DNA from: Calonectria ilicicola
Lineage: Eukaryota > Ascomycota > Sordariomycetes > Hypocreales > Nectriaceae
Direction: 5' to 3'
DNA length: 64,000 bases
Assembly (NCBI GenBank): GCA_020809705.1
Contig: CP085835.1
Span: 1,054,001-1,118,000 of the forward strand
Position numbers and translations under genes: made by a program. Below the pieces are notes generated by a model, which saw only the letters and a program-made list of their open reading frames with translations, did not search any database and was not told the origin of the DNA. This document shows, piece by piece, positions 1-11,668 of this stretch. Within the stretch, counting starts at the first letter, position 1, and each line of letters opens with the position of its first letter.

Positions 1-3000
1 AATAAATTATTATAATTATAACTACCTCTAATATATAAAGTAAAAATAATATATAATATATTTTCTTATTAAAATAAAAGATATAATTATTTATTATACT
101 TATAGAAGATACTTTAATTAATATAAAATAATAAGAAGAAATCCTTATTATTAATTTATTATATTAAAATTAAATAAATTTAAATTCCTTAATTATAATA
201 AACTACCTTAAAATAAATATTAAAACCTTAAATATAATATCTATATAATAAATAAAGTAATAGCCTAGTATTAAATAAAATTAAAAAATAAGTAAAGCCC
301 CCTGTAGAAGAGTAGTAGGAGCAACTAGGGTAATAATTCTTAGAGTTATTAAAAGAACTTCTTAAAAAAGCTTTATACTTTATAATTAAAGAGTAATCTT
401 AATAATAATTAAAAGTAAAAATAAGGATTAGAGGGAAGTAATATAATATTATAGTAGATAGTAGAGTTAAATAAAATTATATTAATTTTTAAATAATTAA
501 TTAACTTTAATTATTATAAATAATAAAAGTTAACTTATATAAAATTATTAATATAAAAAGAATCTCTTTTAATTATAATAATAATATTATAAATAAAAAA
601 ATTAATTATTTAAAAGTCTTTATTAAAAAAAAATTAAAAAATAACTTTTAATATTATTAATATTAGATAGTATAATCTAATTTTAAAGTACCTATAATTA
701 TATTAATATAACCCTAATATTTACTAATATACTAGCCAAGTATAAATACCCAAGAAATATAATACAACCAGTAATATTTCTATAAAATATAATAAAAGAT
801 CTTAAACTTCTAGCCCTAACCAAATAGAAAATATAAGTAAAGAAGAATCTTTATTACTTAAAAGAATAAAATATAAATATAAGAATAATTAGAAAAGGTA
901 AAAATAATAAATAATTACCTACCTTAAAAAATAATTCTAACAAATTAATAAAAACCTTAAAGAAATAAAGGTAGAAGTAAAAATAGATAAACTATATAAT
1001 ATACCCCTACAATACCAAATTTATAAAAAGCTCTTTATAAAAGAACTAGATATTAAATTATTTGAATTTAGTTAGTAGGATTATAAAATTATCTTTAAAG
1101 ATAAATCTAATACCTAATTTTACCCTATTTATAATCTTAACCAAATTAAGCTTAATATTTTAAAGGAATATATTTAAGATATACTTAAAAAGAGATATAT
1201 TTATATTTTAAATTTTAAAGCTAGTTACCTTATTATATTTATATTTAAGAAAAATAGGAAGTTATATCTTATTATAAATTACTAATAACTTAATAATATT
1301 ATTATTAAAGATTATACTTTACTACTATTAATTAATAAAATAAAAAATTATTTTTATAAAGCTAATATCTTTATTATACTAAATCTTAAAAAAGTATATA
1401 ATTTTATTTATATTAAAGAAGGATATAAATAGAAAATTATTTTCTAAATAAAATTTAGATTATTTAAATATTTAATTATACCTTTTAAACTTATAAATAT
1501 ATTAATATTATTCTAATAAATAATAATTAATATATTATAAAAATATTTAAATATTTTTATTATTTATTACTTAAATAATATCTTTATTTTCTTTAAAAAT
1601 AAAAAAGAATATAAAGAATATATTTATAAAATCTTAAAAGCTCTCCAAGATACTAAACTCCTAATTAAACTAGAAAAAAGTAAGTTCTATATTTAAGAAG
1701 TAGAATTTCTAGGATATATTATTAACCCTAATGAAATTTATATAAACCTAAAAAAGTTATTATAATAAAAGATTAAAAGGAATTTATTAATATAAAGAAA
1801 GTATAAGCCTTCCTTAGATTTACTAACTATTATTGAAGATTTATTAAAAGATTTAGTAAAATTATCTTAAGTATAATAAAACTAACTAAAAAAGGAATTA
1901 CCTTTTAATAGGAAAATAAAGCATAATAATTATTTAAAATTATAAAAAATACTATTTTAAAAGAACCTATTCTTACAATATTCAACCTTAATAAGCCCAT
2001 AAAGCTAGAAACCAATACATTAGACTTTGCCTTAGAGGCCTAGATCGGATAATAAGATAAATAAGAAAATCTATATCCTATAGCATTCTATTTATATAAG
2101 CTATATAGCCCTAAATTAAATTACTTTATTTATAATAAAGAATTCCTTATTATTATTAATACTTTTAAAAAATTTTAATAATATCTTTTAAAAAGTAATT
2201 ATAAAATTATAATATATATTAATTATAAAAATATTATTTATTTTATAATTATTTAAAAACTTAATAAAAGGTAATTATAATATATAAAATATCTATCCAA
2301 ATTTAATTATTAAATTATTTATATTAAAGAAATTAAGAATAATTATATTAATATAATTAACTGCTAATCTAATTATAATATAAAAAAATTAAAAATATAA
2401 GAAAAACTATTAATCTATAATACTAACAAAGAACTAAAATAAGCCCTAATTAATAAAATAATAATAAAAATAAAGAAAATAATCATTACTATAAGAATAA
2501 GAGGATTATTATATATAACTAGAACCACTACTATAAAAATACCAATATAATAAGTGAAATAAGATAATCTACTACTAAGAAAAATTAAAGAATATAATTT
2601 AATACTTTTAAAAGAAAAAAATAAACTATCTATAAGTACTAAAGAAATATTAAATAAAGTTAATAAGGGATATTTATAAATATCCTTTATATAATTATAA
2701 AGATATTAATAAAACCTTTAAATAAGTTAAATAGATATTTTCCTTTAGTAAGATAAAAAAGAAAGTTAAATAAGTATATAAAAAATATAGCCTATATTAA
2801 TACTTTAAAAACTAAGATATAAATTATATAAATTATTATAACTATCCTTTATTATATAATAATTATAAAATTTAATTATAATAGACTTTATTATTAATCT
2901 TTTTTTATTAATAGACCTTATTATAGAAGTATATTATAATAATATTTTTATTATTATAGATTACTTTATAAAAGTAATATATTATCTCTTTTATAATAAA

Positions 3001-4974
3001 GTAATAAAAGAAGAATAATTTACTTACCTTTTCTTTTAAAATATAATTATTATATATAGATTATTAACTAAAATTATTTTAGATAGAGAATAACTATTTA
3101 TATTTAAGTTTTAGTAAAGCCTAATATCCTTAATAGAATTAAACTATAAGCTAAGTATAATCTTCTACTTTTAAATAAATAGATAAATTAAATACTAAAA
3201 TTAAGAAATTAAGTAATATCTATAATACTATATTAATTATAAGTAAACTAATTAGGTAAAAAGTTATTTATTATATAATTAATATATAATATATTTTATA
3301 ATTATAGTATTAAAATAATACTAATAAAAGCTAATTTTAACTTTATACTAAATACTTACTAAACCCCCTTAGAAAATATAATTTAAATAAAAATTATAAT
3401 TAAATTAAATAATTTAAGAAAATTATATAAAGAAATAAAAATAGAACTTAAGTTTATTTATAATATAATAAAAAAATATTATAATTTAAAAAGGCTAAAG
3501 GGATTATCCTTCTTAAAGAAAGATATAATCTACCTAACAACAAAAAATCTTATAATAAAAAAATAAAATAAAAAAATTAACTTTATATAGATTAGATTAT
3601 ACCTAATTAAAAGAAAAATATTAAAAAATAATTATAAGCTTAACCTCCTAGATAATATTAAGGTTCACCCTATCTTCTATATTTTATTATTAGAACTAGG
3701 TAAGGGTATCTAGGTAAATATAGGACCTAAATATAAATTATAAATAAAAAACTTAGAAGATTAATAGGAAGTTAAGAAGATATTATAAAGAAAAAAGAAA
3801 GATAGAAAATTTAAAATTAAATAAAAAGATTATAAAGAAATAACTTAGAAATTAATAAAATACCTTATATATTACTTAAAGATACTAGAAGTATTCTTGA
3901 AGATATAGTATTAAATAAACTATTAAAGTTAATAATATTCTAATTAATAATATCTATAGCCTCTAAAGATTATATTTAAATAATAGCCTTTAACTTTACC
4001 TAATCTATATCCTTTAACTTATTTAAAGAAAAAAACCTTAATATATTATTTCCATACCTCTTATTTTAAACTAATATTTCTAATAATAAAAATAAAATAA
4101 ATAATTTAAGAATTCTTAAACTTTAATTTAAATTATAAATACCTCTACTTAAATATAAAGAAACTCCTCCTCAGCCACCTCCTCCTCCATATTTAAATAA
4201 TTAAACTCCCAATTTATCTAGATTATTATAAATATTAGCACCTACTTATACTTATTATTTACAAAAATTATATATATATAACCAAAAACACCTCCAAAGT
4301 ATTATATATTCTATTATAATAGGTATATTTACTATAATAATTACTAAAATCTAGTAATATCTTATACTATAAACCCTTAAAAGAATAAAAAATATAATAT
4401 AACTTCAAAACCTATCAAATTAATAAGCTAAGCTCAAGCATTAATATAAAGATATAGCTTAGAAGTACCTAGACCCTAAGGTATAATTAAAAAATATTTT
4501 AAAAGTTAAGAATAAGGAACTTATATATAAAATTAACCTAATAGGCCTTAAGGACAAGATCAATAGAGAAGGAACATTATATTATAACCTATAATATGCC
4601 TAGGCGGTTAAATAAGGCAGAAATAATACTCACCTACCCTATAACCTCACACCAACTAATAAAGAAGTACTTACAAACAATTACTTATAATATTAATAAT
4701 TACCCTATAATTACCATCTTAATTACTAATATATTAGATAGAACTAATACAATAAGCACCTACTAGGTAATAATATATAAATAGATTAGAATCTACCCTT
4801 ATAGCTAATACTAACTAGCTTTTAATATAACTTAATTATCTTAATTATAATTAATTATTATCTAATATAATACTTCCATTACTCTATTTACTATAACACA
4901 CCTAACCATCCTGCTAATAATAAATCCTTTATTTTGATTGGTTTATTAAGTTGGGAATTGACCAGACTGTTATA
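1..4974 (+). mobile_element. Decayed Ty3/gypsy chromovirus, left end outside window
   Basis: Reading stops through as Gln/Trp, the plus strand shows the pol order of a chromovirus. A protease-like stretch lies at about 470-720. Reverse transcriptase lies at about 1140-1860, with a VKKKDGS-like segment and a later 'FLGYIINP' segment at about 1705-1735. RNase H lies at about 1900-2330. Integrase spans about 2660-3340, with a 'YFPL..' zinc-region end and a degraded 'YHPQTDGQTER' region at about 3160-3200. A post-integrase segment ending 'KVHPIFYILLLE' lies at about 3480-3700. A chromodomain-like stretch (EVKKIL...K.DYKE.T) lies at about 3750-3905. The 3' LTR is at 4580-4974. All frames are full of TAA/TAG. 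The 5' LTR and most of gag lie left of the window or are unrecognisable. Confidence 0.85.
4580..4974 (+). repeat. 3' LTR of the left chromovirus
   Basis: This 395-base repeat begins TATTATAACC (ancestral form TGTTATGACC, judged from its less mutated copy) and ends near 4974. It is matched along its length, in inverted orientation, by 5522-5917. Shared blocks include the GCGGT(T/C)AAA(T/C)AAGGCAGAAA region and the ATATTAGATAGAACTAATA block. It lies about 675 bases past the chromodomain of the upstream element, as expected of a 3' LTR. Almost all differences between the copies are C/T or G/A. Confidence 0.8.
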
Positions 4975-5521
4975 TTATATAACTAATTTATAACTTATTA
5001 TTCTATATTAATTATATTAAAATTATTTTTAATAATAATCTTAAAATTTTCTTAATCTCTAAAAAATTTTTAAATTTCTTTAATTTATTTAATATTATCC
5101 TTATTTTTTAAATAATCTCTTATAATAAGTTTAAATTATACTTTTATATTTCCTTAAAGAAAGGTTTTAATATATAATACTTAAGCTTTAGAAGTTATAA
5201 ATTAGATTAAAAAGAAGCAAAAGTATTTCTTTATTTAGGTAAGGAAGAAGATTATATTAGTAGCTTTTTTTAAAAAAGGTTCTAGAACTAGAAATCTTAA
5301 AATTTTATTAATATCTTTACCTTTACTTTCTTTAATTATAATAGTTCTAGCTTTTTTTACTTTAAATTAAATTTATATATTTATAAATTTCTTTTTAATT
5401 TATTATAATTTTATAATTAACTTAGTATTATTAAAAGAAATAATAGTAATAGAATTCTTTTTAAATATTATTATTACTTAATTATTAATATAAATAATTA
5501 ATTAAATAAAAGCTTTTAATA
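4975..5521 (-). mobile_element. Gag fragment of a reverse-oriented LTR element
   Basis: Read on the minus strand from the LTR at 5522-5917, this 547-base stretch gives a gag-like protein when stops are read through. It resembles the 'PSPFDGTRGNLQSFLTQ...YLTGDALRWFEP..DY' type of fungal gypsy gag, with matching segments at about 5300-5130. It breaks off exactly where the plus-strand LTR (4580-4974) ends, so the rest of this minus-oriented element is missing or lies left of the inserted chromovirus. The gag assignment is by eye and moderate. Confidence 0.5.
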
Positions 5522-5917
5522 TATAATAATTTAATCAATTTCTAATTTAATAAATTAATTAAAATAAAGAGTTTATTATTAATAGGATAATTAAATATAT
5601 TATAATAAATAAAATAATAAAAATATTATATTAAATAATAGTTAATTATAATTAAGGTAATTAAATTATATTAAAAACTAAGTAATATTAACTATAAAAG
5701 TAGATTCTAATCTATCTATATACTTATTATTTAATAGGCGCTTATTATATTAGTTCTATCTAATATATTAGTAATTAAGGTAATGATCATAGGATGATCA
5801 CCAATGCTATAAATGATTGCTTGTGAGTGCTTCCTTATTGGTTGGTGTGGGGCTATAGGGTAGGTGAGCATCGTTTCTGCCTTGTTTGACCGCCCAGGCG
5901 TGTCATGGGTCATAACA
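5522..5917 (-). repeat. LTR in inverted orientation, partly unmutated
   Basis: Reverse complement of the LTR at 4580-4974, of equal length (396 versus 395). On the minus strand it starts TGTTATGACC at 5917. Its first 140 bases (about 5780-5917) keep normal CpA, TpG and CpG content, while the rest is RIP-mutated, so this copy reveals the ancestral LTR sequence. It is followed on the minus strand by gag-like sequence, so I take it as the 5' LTR of a minus-oriented element. I see no clear target duplication. Confidence 0.78.
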
Positions 5918-5922
5918 CTAAC

Positions 5923-7334
5923 TATTATTATAAATTTATTAAAAACTTTAAATAAATAATAATACTTTTAATTATTTTTATAAGAAAGAAATACCCTTTA
6001 TTTAAAGATTAAAAGTTTAAAAAGTATTTAATTAATTAAAAGATAGTATTATAATTAAGCTAGTATTTATAATATTTAACCCTAATCAATCTATTAAGTT
6101 AGAAATAAATTCCTTTAATTTTATTATTAAAGCCTAGATTAAATAAAGGGATAAATAAAAGAGATTATATTTTATTATATTTTATTTATATAAATTATAA
6201 AAAGTAAAACTTAATTATTTTATTTATAATAAAGAATTTCTAACTATTATTAATACCTTTAAAATATTTTAATAATACTTTTTTAAAAATGTTAAATAAA
6301 AACTTATAAAATAATAAATATAATAAGCTAAAATAACTCTCTAAATATTAAACTTTTTAAGATAAAAGTTAAACTATTAAATAACTGAGTTCTTTCTTAT
6401 TATTATAAGCTAATATAGTATTAATAATACTATATATACTGTATAGAAAAATCAAATATTTTGATTTATAATAAATGATTATAAATCCATTGATTTATAA
6501 TATAATTGCTTAGAAATTAAAATATTAAAATTATTTATTAATAAAGGAAATATTCACCTATATATATAACATATAGCCCCTCAAAAAATAAAGATAATAA
6601 TATAATATATACTTATTTAATAAGCTTAATTTTAAGCTTATCCTTTTACCTTCCACTGTATTATAACCTCTAACAAAAAATTAATATAAGATTATAATAT
6701 TTATTAATTATAAGAATATCTTTTACTTTATAATTATATAAAAGCTTAATAAATAATAGTTATATTATATTAAATACTTATTTAAATTTAATTATTAAAT
6801 TATATATATTAAAAGCATTAAGAATACTTAAATAGATATAATTAATTAATAAGCTAATTACTAGAATAAGAAAAGAGTTATTATAAAGAAGTTATTATAG
6901 TATACCCCTAAGGGCAATTTTAAATAAATCTTTATTAATAAAATAATAATTAAGTCTAAGAAGATTATTATTATAATCTATAAAAAATAAAAAGTAAAAA
7001 ATTATCTTATATTAGAATATTTATTTAAATAATAAGCCTTTAAGAATTATAAATTACTTAGAGTACTTATAAAAAGCTATAATTCTTTAACACTAAATAT
7101 TTATATTATAAAATAAAATAATCTATTATTATAAAAGATTAAGGAATATAATAAAGCACTTTTAAAAGAAGAATAAACAATTTAATTATAGATTTTAAAT
7201 AAATTATAAAACAATTTAATTTATAAGATCTATAAATATCTATTTAATAAATATAAAGAAGTTAATAAAACCTTTAAATAAGTTAGATAGATATTTTCCT
7301 TTAATTATATAAAAAAGAAGGTAAAAGCTATTAT
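5923..7334 (+). mobile_element. Element D, left part: chromovirus RT end to integrase start
   Basis: On the plus strand this begins with the reverse transcriptase tail ('FIKNF' FYRRFI-like, about 5955-5975). It continues through RNase H at about 6010-6300 and 6680-6850 (degraded 'ETDASDFA', 'NYFIYNKEFL.I', 'DHKNL'), then the integrase zinc region, whose degraded 'YFPL..KKKV' end is at about 7285-7325. It belongs to the same family as the element at 1-4974: the stretch around GTTAATAAAACCTTTAAATA recurs in both. It is cut at 7334 by insertion of element A and resumes at 25184. Confidence 0.75.
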
Positions 7335-7546
7335 TGTCACAGGCTGAAGCCTGGCAGAGGATTACGGCTATACTGTATCCACCTAGATTAAGCTTTATGA
7401 TTATCTTGGTAGCAAGAGCACACCAAGGCATATATAATTAGAAGAATATGTTCTTTTGATTGTTTTCTTCTTCTTTCTCCTTAGCTTTAGATAGACTAAT
7501 ATAGAATATCTTTTAAATTAAATAAATCTAAGATTAGTTTTTTATA
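7335..7546 (+). repeat. 5' LTR of element A
   Basis: Starts TGTCACAGGCTGAAGCC and ends in TTTATA (ancestral TTTACA inferred). The first about 140 bases are hardly RIP-mutated, while the last 70 are heavily mutated. It is the direct-repeat partner of 24967-25178, and differences are nearly all C/T or G/A. Confidence 0.85.
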
Positions 7547-10500
7547 TATTTAAAATTTAATTAACTTTAATATAAATTATTAATTAAGATATTTATAGGT
7601 ATAATAATAGATTAAAAATCTAGTAGCTTAATATTAAATAAAATAATTTAATAGTAGTTAGTGTAGCTTATATAATAAGGATTAAGTGTAGCTTTAGCCT
7701 TAATTTAGAAATAAATTATATAATTAAAAGCTTAATAGAGTAATATAATAAAGAGATTAATATTATTATAAAAATGCCTTAAAGAGAGCCTAAGGGCCTT
7801 AATTAAGATAGAATTATTAGGTTTAATTAGATTAGATATTAATATCTTTTAATAATCTTTTTAAAATAGAAGCTATTTTTAAATCTATTAAAGTTTTTAA
7901 ATAATTATTATAAGTATTTAATATAATTATAATAAATAAAAGATAAATTAAAGTTAGATATTTATTTTTATATATTAAATTAAGAGTTTTAATATTTAAT
8001 TAATTTATATTTAATAATAGGATTTTAGAAGGTAGTAATTACCTTTTATACTATTAGAGAACCTAGAGATTATTATAATTTTATAAATTTTATATATTAC
8101 TTAGATTATATATATAAAAATATTAATTTATAGATATATATAATAATATCCTTATAAACCTTTTAATAAAGTAAGAATATCTCTCTTATAAGCTTTCTAT
8201 CTAAATTTAAGTAGATTATAATAAATATAGAAGGCTTTTAATAGGCTGATTAAGTTAAGATTATCTTTTTAGAAGGTATATTAAATTTATAATTATAATA
8301 TAGCTTGGTTATAATAGACCTATTATATGATTATATAGGCTAGCTAGCTTAAGTATAAGATATAGCTTGGAAGTTAAAGAAACTTAAAAAGCTAGGGAAA
8401 AAGGAATCTATTACTAACTAAAGGTAAGATTATGTTTCTTAGGTCCCTAAAGTGACTAAAGATTATAAAGGTGATATACTAATAATAAGCAAGGTAGTTG
8501 CTAAGAAACCAATCTCTTATAAGTAGTCTATTAATAATTAAGATTGGGATGTATAATGTTGCTTTAATTGTAGAAGCCTTGATTATTTAAAGGCCTTTTG
8601 TCTAATTTGCTAACTAATAATTTAATAATTTTAAATAAAGAAAGCTAAGTAAGCTAGTAATATTAACTTTATAGAATTAGATTTATTTATTAATAAAAGT
8701 AAAGATTTAAAAAATAAGGAGCTTTAATATAAAGTTAAATATTAGAGCTATTTAAGGAAGATCTTTAAAGATAAATAAAGTAAAAGTCTATAATAATTAG
8801 TAAATTAGCTTTAATTAAAGTAAAAGTTAATAATTAACTTATTTAAGTTTTTATTAATATAGGCTATAATACTTTTACCTTTATAAGTAAAAATCTAGTT
8901 AATTAGTTAGTCTTTTTATATATTAAGAAGAAGCTATAATAGCTTAGTGGCTTTATTAAGTTTAAGAAAAGGACTTATATCTTTAGAATTATAGTATTAA
9001 TCTTTAAGATAGAAGGTTATAAGTAGAGATTATATGCTTATACTATAAAAGACCTAGAAGAGGATTTATTCCTAAGTAAGCTTTAATTAAAAGTAAATAA
9101 GGTTATTTATAATATAATAAAGGAGTATATTACCTATAAAGTAGCTAGAATTAAACTATAGCTTGCTAGTGAAGAAGAAACTTTAGGGATTTATTAAATA
9201 TAGGTAGCTTATTATATTATAATTATAATTTTTATAATTAAATATTATTATTTATATAGGATATATAGTCTAATAATATTATTAATATGATCTATTAATT
9301 TAAAAGATATTAAAGAAGCTTTTTAATAGAAGGTTAAAGAAGACCTAAAGAAATAGATTTTAATTATATTATTTAATAAATTTAAAGAATTATTTTTAAT
9401 AATAAAAATAATTAAATTATTATTATATTAATTAAGTATTAATTATAAGATTAATTTATAAGAAGATAAATTTAAAAATAAACTATTACTCTTTTAAGAA
9501 CTTTTATATAATATATTTAAGAAGGAATTATTAATTTTTAAAAAGACTTTTAAAGATTTATTAAATAAAGGATTTATTTAAGCTAGTAGCTTAACTACTA
9601 ACATCTTAGTATTATTTATTAAGAAGCTTAAAGGAGGACTATACTTTTATTATAATTACTATATACTTAATATTATTATATAATAAGATTAGTATTCTCT
9701 TTTCTTAATTACAAAGATATTATAGAACCTATTTAAAATTAAGTAGTTTACTAAACTAGATATAGTTGCTACCTTCTATAAGGTCCGAATAGCTAAAGGG
9801 TATAAGACTAAGACTGCCTTCTAGATCTAGTTTAAGCTATATAAGTGGTTAGTATGCTTATTTAGCCTAAGTGGTGTATTTGCTATATTCTAGAGATATA
9901 TAAATAAGGTATTATAAGACTTTTTAAATAACTTTACTATAGCTTATTTAGATAATATATTAATCTATTCTAATAGTTTAAAGAAAGATTATTTAGTAAA
10001 GGTATAGAAGGTACTTTATGCCTTGGCTATTACTAGATTATATCTAAATTTAAAGAAGTATAAGTTTATAATTTAAAAGGTAAAATACCTAGAATTTATT
10101 ATATAAGCTAGGAAAAAATATTCTATAATTTAAAAAATAATAAGTAATTTATAAATAAAAAGTACCTTAAATAGTAAAAGATATATAAAGTTTTTTAAGC
10201 TTTATAAATTACTATTAAATCTTTATATTAAAATTTATAAAAATATTAATTCTTTTAATAATATTAATTTAAAAAAGATTACCTTTAAATAAGAATCTAG
10301 TAAGAAAGTAGCTTTCTAAAAGTTTAAATATAGGTTTTATAAAACTTTTATATTATAATAGTAAAATCTAGATAAATTAATATTTTTTAAAATTAATTAT
10401 TTAAATAATATATTAAAAGAAATTCTAATTTAAAAAATAAATAAAGTTATTATTAGCTAATTATCTTTCACTTATAATAATTAAGTTTAATAGAATATAA

Positions 10501-11517
10501 TTATTTAATCTATAATAAGAAGATATTAATAATTATATATTATTTAAATATTTAAAAAGTAGAATTATATAATTATAATCTATTTACTATTATTATAAAT
10601 TATAAAAACCTAATATACTTTATAAAATATTAATATTTTATAAAATAATAAAATTATTAAATAGGATAATTATTAAAATATAATTTTTAATTTAAATATT
10701 AATCTAATAATAAGATAATAATATTAAATATATTAAATTATAAAGAGTAAGATATACCTAAGAGAATTAAAAACTTTAAGAAATAAAGCTATTACTTATA
10801 GTTAATCCTTTAATTAATTATTTTATAAAATAAAATAATTATATTAAAGTAAGTTATTCTTTAAATAGTTTAAGTAAAGATATTATAGATAGTAGTTTTC
10901 TTTGATTATCTAGAGTTATAAGATTTATAAGATTAAGTTATTATTATAAATAAGATTTATATAAGTATATATATTATAGTATAATAGTAGAAGTAAAGTT
11001 TATTATTTAAGTTAGGTTTAAAGGTTTAGATTTTAAAATATACTTTAAATATTAAAGATTGGTTAATTTTTTAAGATTAATTATAAGTACTTAATAATAA
11101 GATTAATATAAAGATATTATATATTTATATTATATAGATAGAGTATAATATTATTATTAGAGATTATTTAGGTTATAATAATATAATAGTTTTAATATTA
11201 AGGTAATTCTTTTAGCTAGGATTATTATAATTAGTTTATTAGTTTATTATTAATTGTTAAGTTTATAAAAGAAGTTATATTTAGTAATAGTTAAAAAGAG
11301 AGCTATTAAAACTTTTACTAATTCTAAAATAACTATAAAGTAATCTAGCTATAGATTTTATAATAGATCTTCCTTTAATAGGCAAGGATAAGTCTCAATA
11401 TCTATGGGTGATAGTTAATTGACTTATATAAGCTATTATACTTAAGATTATACTTATAATAGAAGTAGAAGCTTATATAGAATGGTTCCTTAGCTGCTAT
11501 TATAGATTATATAAGAT
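7547..11517 (+). mobile_element. Element A internal region: gag, protease, RT
   Basis: With TAA/TAG read as Gln, the plus strand gives a gag region with a possible zinc-knuckle remnant at about 8545-8610 (C.NC...C..C), then a protease-like region at about 8800-9060. Reverse transcriptase at about 9590-10120 is unusually legible. It includes LFIKKLKGGL, FTKLDIVATFYKVRIAKG, KTAFQIQF, a degraded active-site motif AYLDNILIYSN at about 9943-9975 (family YVDDIL, one Asp now Asn), and KYLEFIIQA. RNase H and the integrase start follow to about 11500. No open frame survives. The region is cut at 11517 by element B. Confidence 0.8.
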
Positions 11518-11668
11518 TGTCACAAGACGAGGCCAGGGGTAGGCATAATAACTGTATTATGTGATGAAGAGGGTAGAAGGCTCTTATTACAGTCAGCTAA
11601 TATTAATATTATACATATATATAGTACACACATAACTCTATATATAATTATCTATATAATCTATAATA
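11518..11668 (-). repeat. Left LTR of element B
   Basis: 151-base partner of 23843-23993. Plus-strand start is TGTCACAAGACGAGGCC. The left 90 bases are near-normal in composition and the right 60 are RIP-mutated (ends CTATAATA where the partner has CTGTGACA). Preceded by the target duplication AAGAT at 11513-11517. Confidence 0.85.

Noticed and set aside
5731..5913. 60-codon minus-strand frame
   Set aside because: Lies wholly inside the unmutated part of an LTR (5522-5917); its inverted partner at 4580-4974 has no such frame.
5516..5922. Possible target duplication TTAAT/CTAAC around the inverted LTR
   Set aside because: The two five-mers agree only if two C-to-T changes and a one-base shift of the LTR end are assumed.
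7240..7431. 63-codon minus-strand frame
   Set aside because: Spans the junction between element D and the 5' LTR of element A, so it is a chance frame created by the insertion.
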